NCBI GenBank assembly: GCA_017547805.1
Contig: JAFYOR010000086.1
Location: 1-38,876 of the forward strand
Length of the DNA: 38,876 nucleotides
From: Clostridia bacterium
GTDB lineage: Bacteria; Bacillota; Clostridia; Christensenellales; Aristaeellaceae
Direction of reading: 5' to 3'
The position numbers and the translations under genes are program-made. Of the stretch, positions 30,145 to 38,299 are shown piece after piece (the stretch's first letter is position 1; each line of letters opens with the position of its first letter). Under the pieces are notes generated by a model. The model was not told the origin of the DNA. It made no database searches and saw nothing but the letters and a program-made list of their open reading frames with translations.

Positions 30145-31152
30145 TCACTTCGCCACGTAGCCGATCTTCTTCATCAGCTTCTGCAGCGTGCGCTCGGCAA
30201 GATAGCCGGCCTTCTCCGCACCGGAGCGGTACACGGTTTCCATGTACTTCTTGTCCTTCATGATGCGGGCGAACTCCGCCTGAATCGGCGCGAGGGTTTC
30301 GATGGTCACATCGGTGACGGCTGCCTTGAGATCGCCGTAGCCCTTGCCTTCAAAGGAGGCGACGACGCTTTCCATGCTCTCGCCCGTCAGCGCGCAGATG
30401 ATGGACAGCAGGTTGGACACGCCCGGCTTGTTTTCCGGATCAAAGCGCACGCAGGCGTCGGAGTCGGTGACCGCGCGGCGGTACTTGCGGCGGATGATGT
30501 CCGGCGTATCCAGAACGGAGATGAAGCTGTCCTCCACGTCCGACTTGCTCATCTTCCTGAGCGGATCGGACAGGCTCTTGACGCTCGCGCCGGTCTTGGA
30601 GTAGTAGCCCTCCGGCACGGTGAAGACATTGCCGTAGACGCCATTGACGCGCTGGGCGATGTCGCGGCAGATTTCAAGGTGCTGCATCTGATCCTTGCCG
30701 ACGGGGACGAGGTTCGCCTGATAAAGCAGGATGTCGCCCGCCATGAGCACCGGATAGGTGAACAGGCCGCAGTTGATGTTGTCGGCATGCTTGGCGCTCT
30801 TGTCCTTGAACTGCGTCATGCGGTTCATTTCGCCCATGTAGGTGTAGCAGTTGAGCAGCCACGCCAGCTCGGCATGCTGATGCACGTGGCTCTGGAAGAA
30901 CAGGACGCTCTTTTCCGGATCCAGACCGGACGCAAGCAGAAGACCCAGCATCTGCATGGCGTTCTGGCGGAACTTTGCCGGCTCCTGACGCACGGTGATG
31001 GTGTGAAGGTCCGCGACCATGTACAGGCAATCGTATTCGTCTTCCAGCAGCTTCCAGTTGCGCATGGCGCCGATGTAGTTGCCAAGCGTCGGGGTGCCGG
31101 TGGGCTGGATGCCGGAGAGGATGCGCTGCTTTTTGACCGGGGTCTGTTCCAT
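30145..31152 (-). CDS. trpS: Tryptophanyl-tRNA synthetase
   Basis: 335 residues, the normal length of the bacterial class I enzyme that charges tRNA-Trp. Start at ATG 31152 with AGGAGG nine bases upstream gives MEQTPVKKQRILSGIQPTGTPTLGNYIGA, where PTLGNYIG is the HIGH-type motif; KMSKS lies at RKMSKSD. The leader is only about 60 bases, too short for a T-box, unlike trpX. A terminator-containing repeat lies downstream. Confidence 0.96.
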   Translation of the reverse strand: MEQTPVKKQRILSGIQPTGTPTLGNYIGAMRNWKLLEDEYDCLYMVADLHTITVRQEPAKFRQNAMQMLGLLLASGLDPEKSVLFFQSHVHQHAELAWLLNCYTYMGEMNRMTQFKDKSAKHADNINCGLFTYPVLMAGDILLYQANLVPVGKDQMQHLEICRDIAQRVNGVYGNVFTVPEGYYSKTGASVKSLSDPLRKMSKSDVEDSFISVLDTPDIIRRKYRRAVTDSDACVRFDPENKPGVSNLLSIICALTGESMESVVASFEGKGYGDLKAAVTDVTIETLAPIQAEFARIMKDKKYMETVYRSGAEKAGYLAERTLQKLMKKIGYVAK

Positions 31153-31217
31153 AAGGATGTGCCTCCTTCTAAATCCGCTGACCGTAGGCGCGGATGATGT
31201 CGATTCAGATGTCTGAT

Positions 31218-31246
31218 ATTCTATCACAAAGCGGGGGGAAGGTCAA
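31218..31246 (-). promoter_or_regulatory. Promoter of trpS
   Basis: Minus strand TTGACC (31246-31241), 17-bp spacer, TAGAAT (31223-31218). Confidence 0.75.
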
Positions 31247-31256
31247 ATAATTTGAC
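31242..31256. promoter_or_regulatory. 15-bp palindrome overlapping the trpS -35
   Basis: GTCAAAT-A-ATTTGAC, perfect about a central base, in the divergent trpS/SH3-protein region. The overlap with the -35 of trpS suggests an operator, or simply two back-to-back -35 elements (TTGAC on each strand). Confidence 0.45.
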
Positions 31257-31340
31257 AAAAGCGGCAGGGTTTGACATGGATAACTCGTATAATAGATAGT
31301 ATGATACACGGATCTGTTTCCTGATGAAAGGAGAAAACAA

Positions 31341-31988
31341 ATGAAGAAAATCCTTGCGGCTGTGATGGCCTGTGTGCTGCTGCTGTCCTGCGCGATGGCG
31401 CTGGCGGATGTCACTGCGCGTTCCTATGGCACGACGGAGGGGGTGTATGCGCGCCCCAACCAGAAGCTCGCGCTGCGCAGCGGCCCGGGCACAAAGTATT
31501 CGGAGCTGTTTTCCATCGCTGCCTCGGGCGTGGAGGACTTCATGTTCTTCTGGCAGGAGAAGGGCGGCAGCGTCATGTGGGGCATGGTCGAGTTTGAGTG
31601 CCGCTATGGCCGTTATCGCGCATACACCGGCATGAAGCGCATTGACGTCAACAAGAATGACATCACGACGGGCAATTCCGAAGGTGTGATGTGCGCCGTG
31701 GGACGCGACGGCGCGTATGCGTATTATGGCCCGGGCCGTTACTATGCGCCGGTGGAGACGAAGGTGCCCGCGTGGACGGAGATCGTTGTCTATCACGAAG
31801 AAGGCGGCTGGGTGATGGCGGACTTTGTGCTGCCGGGCGCCAAGGATAATCAGTATGACAAGAATCAGAAGCAGCTGACCCGCGCGTGGATTCCGGTCGA
31901 CGCGCTCACGGGCTATATCAGCGCGGATGAGTATTGGTTCAACATGTGGCTGGAGGAAGAGGGCTACGATTGGGAAGACGTGGGCTGA
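31341..31988 (+). CDS. Secreted SH3-domain protein, unknown function
   Basis: 215 residues with a signal peptide (MKKILAAVMACVLLLSCAMALA), and AAAGGAG seven bases upstream. LALRSGPGTKYSEL (about 48-61) is a bacterial SH3 (SH3b) signature, and a second repeat may lie around AYAYYGPGRYYAPVETKV with VVYHEEGGWVMADF. SH3b domains bind wall peptides or act as surface modules. The C-terminus is acidic and aromatic (YWFNMWLEEEGYDWEDV). No catalytic domain is seen. The cysteine in the signal (SCAMALA) does not fit a clean lipobox, though it should be checked. Confidence 0.82.
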   Translation: MKKILAAVMACVLLLSCAMALADVTARSYGTTEGVYARPNQKLALRSGPGTKYSELFSIAASGVEDFMFFWQEKGGSVMWGMVEFECRYGRYRAYTGMKRIDVNKNDITTGNSEGVMCAVGRDGAYAYYGPGRYYAPVETKVPAWTEIVVYHEEGGWVMADFVLPGAKDNQYDKNQKQLTRAWIPVDALTGYISADEYWFNMWLEEEGYDWEDVG

Positions 31989-32033
31989 AGCGCCTCGCTT
32001 CCCGGTTGAATCAATCCACTCCCTGAAAGCGGC

Positions 32034-32072
32034 GAAGGGCGCATGAAAGGTCATCATGCGCCCTTCTTGTTT
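32034..32072 (+). terminator. Terminator after the SH3 protein gene
   Basis: Perfect 13-bp stem (32034-32046 with 32054-32066), 7-base loop, followed by TTGTTTCC. Confidence 0.85.
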
Positions 32073-32210
32073 CCCCGGCTGCGGCGCCGCTTAGTCTGTG
32101 ATTTGGCCTGATATCATTGACTTTTTGCCGGTGCGGCTGTATACTGTGCATACTTGGGTGTATATACCCGTGCATAAAATAACACATTCCATTTGCTAAG
32201 GAGTTTCGAT

Positions 32211-33239
32211 ATGGAAAGCAAAACCTCCCGCGTCATCGTGCTCATCCCGGCCTATAAGCCGGATGACCGCCTGACGGAACTGGTGAAGGAACTGAAGGAA
32301 AAGAATCTTGACGTGCTGCTGGTTGACGACGGCGGCGGAAAGACCTTTGAAAAGATCTTTGAGGATTGCCGTGCGCTGGGCGCGCAGGTCGCGGTGCATG
32401 CGGTCAATCAGGGCAAGGGCCGCGCGCTGAAGACGGGTCTCAATGCCGCGCTGCTGCTCTGGCCGGATCTGACCGGCGTTGTGACCGCCGACGCGGACGG
32501 ACAGCATACGCCCGTGGATATCCTGCGCCTGATCGAGGCGATGGATCAGCACGAGAACACGCTGGTGCTCGGCTCCCGCGCCTTTACCGGCAACGTGCCG
32601 TTCAAGTCTCTGTGGGGCAACCGCATCACCCGCGCGGTGTACGCGCTGGCCAGCGGCGTGAAGGTCGGCGATACGCAGACAGGCCTTCGCGGCTTGCCGC
32701 GCTGCGCGATTGAAGAGATGATCCGCATCGACGGCGAGCGCTACGAGTATGAGATGAACGTCCTGCTCAAGATCCGCGACATGAACCTCGGCGTTTTCGA
32801 GGTGCCGATCGAAACGATCTACATCAACGACAACGCGGGCAGCCATTTCAATCCCGTGCGCGACGCGATCCGCATCTACATGGTCATCTTCAAGTACATG
32901 TTCTCCGCGATTGCGTCTTTCGCCATCGACTATGCGCTGTACTGGCTGTGCCTTGGCTTTGGCTGGGCGAACTGGCTGAGCTATGCGCTGGCGCGCGTGG
33001 TGTCCTCTCAGGTGAATTATAACCTCAATAAGCACACCGTCTTTTCCGGGCGCGGCGGCAAGCACTCCATGCTTAAGTACTATGCGCTGGCGATTGTGCA
33101 GGGCGCCATCGGCGCGGCGCTTGTTCAGGTGCTGCCCAGGTTCATTCCGCTGCCGGCCAGCGTGATCAAGATCCCGGTTGATCTGGTGCTCTTTGCTTTC
33201 AGCTACATCATCCAGCGCGACTATGTATTTGATAAGTAA
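32211..33239 (+). CDS. Two-domain glycosyltransferase: GT2 (dolichol-phosphate-mannose-synthase-like) plus GtrA
   Basis: 342 residues from the ATG with AAGGAG seven bases upstream. Residues 5-220 form a GT2 domain: VIVLIPAYKPDDRL, VDDGGG, and the metal-binding DADGQHTP. From about 225 a GtrA-type membrane domain with four helices follows (FKYMFSAIASFAIDYALYWLC, then NYNLNKHTVFSGRG and FSYIIQRDYVF). Such fusions load a lipid-phosphate sugar and move it across the membrane for surface glycan decoration. The CPBP protease gene starts 6 bases after the stop. Confidence 0.9.
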   Translation: MESKTSRVIVLIPAYKPDDRLTELVKELKEKNLDVLLVDDGGGKTFEKIFEDCRALGAQVAVHAVNQGKGRALKTGLNAALLLWPDLTGVVTADADGQHTPVDILRLIEAMDQHENTLVLGSRAFTGNVPFKSLWGNRITRAVYALASGVKVGDTQTGLRGLPRCAIEEMIRIDGERYEYEMNVLLKIRDMNLGVFEVPIETIYINDNAGSHFNPVRDAIRIYMVIFKYMFSAIASFAIDYALYWLCLGFGWANWLSYALARVVSSQVNYNLNKHTVFSGRGGKHSMLKYYALAIVQGAIGAALVQVLPRFIPLPASVIKIPVDLVLFAFSYIIQRDYVFDK

Positions 33240-33245
33240 TCATCC

Positions 33246-34163
33246 ATGAAAAAGAGAAAGAAGAAGCGCGTCCGTGCGGCATATCCCGCTCGCGGCAATA
33301 TGGACGTCACCGGCGCGCTGATCCGCTGTGCGCTCGCCTGCTCGCTCTTTATCGTTGCGGCGGGCGCGCTGTCCGTTTCCGGCGCATACAGGGTGCTGCC
33401 GCAGTGGGCATCGATGCTCATTCAGACGGCGTTGACCGTGCTGTGCTTTGGCTTTCCGGCGGTGTATGGTCTGCTTCATGCCGACGGCGACCAGCGCGCG
33501 AAGATCGCCTGTCAGGCGGTTAGCGCGCAGCAGCTTCGATGGCTTGGGGCGGCAGGCGTGCTGCTGATATGCCCGATGACGCTGCTGACCGATCTGATCA
33601 GCGCGCCGTTTGTGCGCATGGGCATTGTGTCTGCCGGCGCTTCGGCGGCGCCGCCGTTTGCGCTGTTTGTGCCGATGCTCGTCAAGAGCGTGCTGATTGC
33701 GCCTGCCTGCGAGGAACTGTTTTTCCGGGGATATCTTACGGCGGCGCTTCGCGAGGCGGGAAGCCGCTGCGTGATGCTGATTTCCGCGCTTTTTTTCGCG
33801 CTGATGCATGGCGTGAATGCGGCGCTTGTGCCAAGGTTTTTGATGGGGCTTCTGCTCGGCGCGCTGGTGATGCGCACGGATTCCCTGCTTGCGGCGGTGA
33901 TTGTGCATGCGGCGTATAACCTGACGGTGCTGCTGCTCTCCTTCGTAGGGCTGGGCGGCCTGTTTTCGGGGCTGGGCTTTTTGTCCTGCCTGATCCGCGT
34001 GCCGCTCTGCGCGGCGTTCGTTCTTGCGCTTCGGGAGGCGTGTGAAGCCCGCTGCGCCAGAAGAGCGCTCCGCTTTGGGCCGCCGCTGACGCTGCGCCAG
34101 AAGATTGCCCTTGTATTTGCGCTGATTGCGCTGATCGTCTGTCCGCTTCTGATGGCGGGCTGA
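33246..34163 (+). CDS. CPBP (Abi) family intramembrane protease
   Basis: 305 residues with about eight hydrophobic segments. The CPBP motifs are complete: E156-E157-x3-R161 (CEELFFRG), H188 (FALMHG), and H221-x3-N225 (IVHAAYN). The family includes Rce1-like prenyl-protein endopeptidases and bacteriocin immunity or maturation proteins; no peptide substrate is visible here. The N-terminus is strongly basic (MKKRKKKRVR). It begins 6 bases after the glycosyltransferase stop; no strong ribosome binding site is seen, so translational coupling is likely. Confidence 0.9.
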   Translation: MKKRKKKRVRAAYPARGNMDVTGALIRCALACSLFIVAAGALSVSGAYRVLPQWASMLIQTALTVLCFGFPAVYGLLHADGDQRAKIACQAVSAQQLRWLGAAGVLLICPMTLLTDLISAPFVRMGIVSAGASAAPPFALFVPMLVKSVLIAPACEELFFRGYLTAALREAGSRCVMLISALFFALMHGVNAALVPRFLMGLLLGALVMRTDSLLAAVIVHAAYNLTVLLLSFVGLGGLFSGLGFLSCLIRVPLCAAFVLALREACEARCARRALRFGPPLTLRQKIALVFALIALIVCPLLMAG

Positions 34164-34181
34164 TTTGCCGGAGGGATACGC

Positions 34182-34658
34182 ATGAGCATGGCGCTGATCT
34201 GCATGGGCAGACTCAAGGAAAAATACTGGCGCGACGCTGCCGCGGAATATGAGAAGCGGCTTTCGCGCTACACGAGGTTTGAAACAATCGAACTGCCCGA
34301 CCTGCCGGAGCCGCAGAACAGCTCTCCGGCTATCGAGCAGCAGATCAAGGAAAAGGAAGGCGCGGCGATCCTTGCCAAAATCCGTCCGGATGACGCAGTG
34401 ATTGCGCTGTGCATCGACGCAAAGCAGCTGGATTCCGTTCAGCTGTCTAAAAAGCTCACGCAGATTCAGGACGGTGGAAAGCGCATCGTGTTTGTCATCG
34501 GCGGTTCGCTGGGACTCAGCGACGCTGTCGTCGCGCGGGCGAATGTGAAGCTTTCCTTTTCGCCGATGACCTTTCCCCACCAGCTGGCGCGCATCATGCT
34601 CCTTGAGCAGGTGTACAGGGCGTGCAAGATTGCGGCGGGGGAGAGATACCATAAATAA
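34182..34658 (+). CDS. rlmH: 23S rRNA (pseudouridine1915-N3)-methyltransferase RlmH
   Basis: 158 residues, typical length 159. RlmH is a SPOUT methyltransferase that works on the assembled 70S ribosome at helix 69. Seen: ICMGRLKEKYWRDAAAEYEKRLSRY at the N-terminus, FVIGGSLGLSD (SAM-binding trefoil knot), and the C-terminal FPHQLARIMLLEQVYRACKI...YHK with the terminal Tyr-His. GGAGGG precedes the ATG by seven bases. It is part of a tight plus-strand run from 32.2 to 38.3 kb. Confidence 0.96.
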   Translation: MSMALICMGRLKEKYWRDAAAEYEKRLSRYTRFETIELPDLPEPQNSSPAIEQQIKEKEGAAILAKIRPDDAVIALCIDAKQLDSVQLSKKLTQIQDGGKRIVFVIGGSLGLSDAVVARANVKLSFSPMTFPHQLARIMLLEQVYRACKIAAGERYHK

Positions 34659-34672
34659 AGAAGGTTTTTGCT

Positions 34673-35497
34673 ATGCATTACGACTTTGACCTTGTCGGCA
34701 AGATCGGCTCGATGGCGCTCATCCGCCGGGAGGACGCCGACATCGATTATAATATCTTCTCAAGGCTTGGACGCGAGCTCAAGCCCGGCATGATCTGGGT
34801 GACCAGCGGCGCGGCGGAAATCGGCCGTCTTGATTACATGCAGCGCACAGGGCATGAGCTTGACTGTTCAAGCGTCGAGGCGAAGACCGACTATGCCGCG
34901 CAGGGGCAGGCAATCCTCATGGAGCAGTACCGCCATTTTATCCGTCAGGATTATTCCGTGCGTCAGGTGCTGGTGGAGCATCAGCATTTCAACGACGGGG
35001 AAAAGCGCGAGCACATCCGCAAGCTCTTCCTGCGCGCGCGCGATCAGGGCGCGATCCCGATTGTCAACTACAACGACCCGGTTTCCGACGAGGAGAACCG
35101 CAAGTGGGAGCTTTCTGCGCTGCGGCGGGAAGGCCGCGAAGTGCATGAGTGCGTGGATAACGACGAGACCGCTGCGGTCATCGCGGGGCTTGTTTCCACC
35201 CGCGTACTGCTGATCATGACGAGCGTGGAGGGCATTTACGCCGATCCCAAGGATCCCGCGACGCTGGTGCGCGACGTGCTGGCCAAATCGCCCGAAGCGC
35301 TGGAGGAAAAGATCCGCGAACTTCAAAAGCACTGCGTCGGCGCGTCCCGCGCGGGCGCCAACGGCGCGCATGCCAAGCTGGAGTTTGCGCTTGCGCCCGC
35401 CATGCACGGCACGACGGTCATCATCGGGCATGCGCGCCACCTCATCAGCGATCTGGTCGAGGGCCGCGTACCCTGCACGAGAATCGGCATTGAATAA
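34673..35497 (+). CDS. Amino-acid kinase family protein, glutamate-5-kinase-like
   Basis: 274 residues. Motif order follows ProB: VTSGAAEIGR (38-52 region; ProB has VSSGAxxxG), AAQGQAILMEQYRHF, QVLVEHQHFND, PIVNYNDPVS, and DNDETAAVIAGL with LLIMTSVEGIY. No PUA domain follows and no proA lies beside it. ProB phosphorylates glutamate for proline synthesis, but the N-terminus lacks the usual glycine-rich KxGS loop in clear form (LVGKIGSMAL), so another carboxylate or a uridylate-type substrate is possible. Encoded just after rlmH (14 bp). Confidence 0.7.
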   Translation: MHYDFDLVGKIGSMALIRREDADIDYNIFSRLGRELKPGMIWVTSGAAEIGRLDYMQRTGHELDCSSVEAKTDYAAQGQAILMEQYRHFIRQDYSVRQVLVEHQHFNDGEKREHIRKLFLRARDQGAIPIVNYNDPVSDEENRKWELSALRREGREVHECVDNDETAAVIAGLVSTRVLLIMTSVEGIYADPKDPATLVRDVLAKSPEALEEKIRELQKHCVGASRAGANGAHAKLEFALAPAMHGTTVIIGHARHLISDLVEGRVPCTRIGIE

Positions 35498-35509
35498 GGA
35501 GATGTCGGC

Positions 35510-36301
35510 ATGAAAGCCAATTATCATACGCATACCGCCCGCTGCGGGCATGCGCAGGGTACGGACGAGCAGTACGTCCGCGCGGCGCTTGCGCAGAAGT
35601 TCGACGTGCTGGGCTTTTCGGATCATGTGCCGTGGCCGTATCAGACGCGGTTTACCAACCCCGGCGTGCGCATGCTCGTCAGGGAACTGGATGAATATCT
35701 GCGCAGCGTGCGTGCGCTGAAGGAAAAATACGCCGGACAGATGGAGATCCTTGCCGGGTTTGAGTGTGAGTACTTTCCGCAGTATATGGGATGGCTTGCG
35801 GACATGGCCGGGGAAAAACAGCTCGATTATCTGATCCTTGGCAACCATTACGACCAGACGGATGAAACAGGCATGTACTTCGGTCTTTGCACGACGGCTG
35901 CGCAGCTGCGCGCGTATGTCGAGAGCACGGTCAAGGGCATTGAAAGCGGACTGTTTGCGTATCTGGCGCATCCGGATCTGTTCCTGCGCCGGTATCGTCC
36001 GTTTGACAATAACTGCCGTGCGGCGGCAAGGGATCTGGCGCAGGCCTGCGCGCAGGCAGGGCTGCCGATGGAGTACAATCTGCACGACCGCTACCTTGCC
36101 CCGATGACCAACCGCGTCAGCTATCCGCATCCGGAGTTTTTTGACATCGCGGCGCAGGAGGGCGTGCGGATGATCATCGGTCTTGATGCGCACGAGCCGC
36201 AGGAGCTGTCGGATCCGACGCAGTGGGATCTGGCGCAGCGCGAGCTCAGGCAATACGGCGATCTGTTTATCGACCGGCTGGAGCGCTGCGCCGGCAAATG
36301 A
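35510..36301 (+). CDS. PHP-family histidinol-phosphatase-like protein
   Basis: 263 residues, the length of HisK-type histidinol-phosphatases. The metal site starts with H6-T-H8 and H14 (YHTHTARCGHA), continues with GFSDH(V)PWP, GFECEY, LGNHY, YLAHPD and IGLDAHEP. HisK makes histidinol from its phosphate in histidine synthesis, but no other his gene is visible and many PHP proteins of this type act on other phosphate esters. AAGGAG lies eight bases before the ATG; the gene starts 12 bp after its neighbour. Confidence 0.85.
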   Translation: MKANYHTHTARCGHAQGTDEQYVRAALAQKFDVLGFSDHVPWPYQTRFTNPGVRMLVRELDEYLRSVRALKEKYAGQMEILAGFECEYFPQYMGWLADMAGEKQLDYLILGNHYDQTDETGMYFGLCTTAAQLRAYVESTVKGIESGLFAYLAHPDLFLRRYRPFDNNCRAAARDLAQACAQAGLPMEYNLHDRYLAPMTNRVSYPHPEFFDIAAQEGVRMIIGLDAHEPQELSDPTQWDLAQRELRQYGDLFIDRLERCAGK

Positions 36302-36372
36302 CCGCTCCCAAATAACCGTTGACAGCCTGCCGGTTTGTATCGTACCCTTTTGGCAGGCAAGGAGGAATGTTC

Positions 36373-36786
36373 ATGGGTTTCTTTGACAGAATCCGCGCGG
36401 GTTACGCGCGTTTTATGGCCGGACGCTACGGCAGCGATCAGCTGAATTTCGCTATGCTGATCGTTGCGCTCATCGGCAGCCTGATCGGCTCTGTGACCGG
36501 GCTTGGCATCCTGACGATTGCTGCGGATGCGCTGCTGATCGTGATGTTTTATCGCATGCTCTCCAAGGACCGCTATCGCCGCGCGCATGAGAACCAGGTG
36601 TATCTGGAAAAGACCTACGGCATGCGCAAGGCGGTCGGCGAATGGATCAACCGCGTGAAGAACGGCAAGAAGTACCGCTATTTTGTCTGCCCGAAGTGCA
36701 AAAAGCGCCTGCGCGTGCCGCGCGGCGTGGGCAGCGTGACGATCACCTGCAAGGACTGCGGCACGAAGTTTGACAAAAAGGCGTAA
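36373..36786 (+). CDS. Small membrane protein with C-terminal zinc ribbon
   Basis: 137 residues. ATG 36373 is chosen because AGGAGG lies eight bases upstream; the ATG at 36367 is too near to it. Two hydrophobic segments (about 26-42 and 44-60) are followed by a basic linker and a zinc ribbon C106-x2-C109...C126-x2-C129 (FVCPKCKKRLRVP, ITCKDCGTKF). The ribbon is like those that bind nucleic acid or rubredoxin-type metal, facing the cytosol by the positive-inside rule. No named function. Confidence 0.82.
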   Translation: MGFFDRIRAGYARFMAGRYGSDQLNFAMLIVALIGSLIGSVTGLGILTIAADALLIVMFYRMLSKDRYRRAHENQVYLEKTYGMRKAVGEWINRVKNGKKYRYFVCPKCKKRLRVPRGVGSVTITCKDCGTKFDKKA

Positions 36787-36795
36787 TGCAGACAT

Positions 36796-36830
36796 ACGGC
36801 GGACGGCGCATGCCTGCCCGCCGTTTTTCT
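36796..36830 (+). terminator. Terminator after the zinc-ribbon membrane protein
   Basis: Stem ACGGCGG (36796-36802) with CCGCCGT (36818-36824), further partial pairing inside, followed by TTTTCTATTTC. Confidence 0.7.
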
Positions 36831-36895
36831 ATTTCTGATTGTGTTCGGGCGGCTGCCCGATGTAAGCTTTATAGAGAAGAAACGGAGCGGATCGA

Positions 36896-38299
36896 ATGAA
36901 AAAAGCATTAAAACGCGCGGCGGTTGTGCTGCTGATTGTCGTGCTGATCCTTGGCGCGGCGGCGGGCGGCTTGTTTGGCTATGCGGCGTGGCGGCGCGGC
37001 AGCGTCCCGCAGGAAGTCAGCCAGTGGGACATGGCGCTTGATTCCGGCAGGGACGTGATGCGCGTGCGGCTTGAAAACTTCTCTGCCGCGGATGTGACCG
37101 GCATGCAAGTAATCAGCACGGAAAACCGCAGCGGCGCGGATCTTGAGGAAATTGTGTTGCGCGCCTTTGCCAACGGGGCGGAAAGCCTTGGCACGGGAAC
37201 GCGGGGCGTCGACGTGACGAACGTGTATGTCAACGACGAGGCGGTTTCCTTCGCCTTTGATCAGGAGGATCCGACCGTCGTGCGCGTGGCGTATCCGTGG
37301 AAGGCCGGGGAAGAAATCACGCTGCGCTGGCACATCAGCGCGCCGCTCAGCGGCGATCAGACGCTCATTTCCCTGCCGGTCCTCGGCGTCGTGCAGGACG
37401 GCGCGTGGCGCACGGATGCGTGGGATCCGCTCGTACAGAGCGGCTTTGCGCAGGCGTTTGACTGGGAAATCTGGATGGAATACAACCACGACATCGACGT
37501 CGCCTTCGGCGGCGCGGTGCTTGGCTACGGCGATGATCCCAGCGGACGCATCTCTCAGGCGAGGATGCTCGGCGCGCGGGATGTGACGCTGCTGGTGACG
37601 CGCGGCAGAACGCTGCGCAGCCGGGAGGCGGCGGGCGTCAAGCTTGCGGCGGTCGCGGAGGGTTATTCTGCGGCGGAAGCGCTGCTTGATCAGGCGGAAA
37701 AGGCGCTTGAATCCCTTGCGCAGGCGGGCTTTGCGTATCCTTTCCCGGCGCTGACCATCGTGCAGATGGAAACGGGTTATGAAGACGGCTATGCTTGTTC
37801 CGGCCTGATTGCGCTGGGCAAGGAAGAGAATGCCGAGGCGCAGCTGCGGCGCATGACGCGCCTGATTGCCCGGCAGACCTTCGGCGTGCTGGTGGGCAGT
37901 GATCCGTGGCAGGAGCCGTGGCTGTCTTTCACGCTGGCGTCGACCGCCGAACTGATGGCTTATCGCCACAGGAAGGGGCAGCTGGCGTTTGAAGCGCGGT
38001 TCTTTGACGAGATTGAGGTGGCAAGCCGGCTCACCCGTCCATACGGCGTGACCGTCGGCGCGGGCATCGAGCGCTTCGGCGGGGATACGGAGATGACGCA
38101 GGTGCTGCGCGATCAGGGCGCGGCGATGATGCTGGGCATCGAGGAGGCGATGGGGCGCGAGGCTTTCCTTGCGGCGATGCAGGCGTATACCGGCGGTCAG
38201 GCGCATCAGATTGCGCAGCGCAGCGCGCTGGAAAATGCGCTTGAGCAGGCGGCAGGATCCAGCTTTGCCGGCTATCTGGAGGACGAGCTGTCCTTCTAA
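36896..38299 (+). CDS. Membrane-anchored M1-aminopeptidase-like protein without catalytic residues
   Basis: 467 residues: one N-terminal helix (about 8-30), a beta domain (45-215) like the N-domain of M1 peptidases, then a thermolysin-like region. MTRLIARQTFG (320-330) aligns with the family's VAHELAHQWFG: both zinc histidines are Arg (R322, R326), the catalytic Glu is L323, and the third ligand is F345. The GAMEN site is lost (ACSGLIAL), and the Tyr of YxKGA is R405 (LRDQGA). The scaffold positions FG, W342-L343 and GREAFLAAMQAY persist. It is therefore likely a noncatalytic binding protein at the cell surface. GGAG lies eight bases upstream. Confidence 0.78.
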   Translation: MKKALKRAAVVLLIVVLILGAAAGGLFGYAAWRRGSVPQEVSQWDMALDSGRDVMRVRLENFSAADVTGMQVISTENRSGADLEEIVLRAFANGAESLGTGTRGVDVTNVYVNDEAVSFAFDQEDPTVVRVAYPWKAGEEITLRWHISAPLSGDQTLISLPVLGVVQDGAWRTDAWDPLVQSGFAQAFDWEIWMEYNHDIDVAFGGAVLGYGDDPSGRISQARMLGARDVTLLVTRGRTLRSREAAGVKLAAVAEGYSAAEALLDQAEKALESLAQAGFAYPFPALTIVQMETGYEDGYACSGLIALGKEENAEAQLRRMTRLIARQTFGVLVGSDPWQEPWLSFTLASTAELMAYRHRKGQLAFEARFFDEIEVASRLTRPYGVTVGAGIERFGGDTEMTQVLRDQGAAMMLGIEEAMGREAFLAAMQAYTGGQAHQIAQRSALENALEQAAGSSFAGYLEDELSF

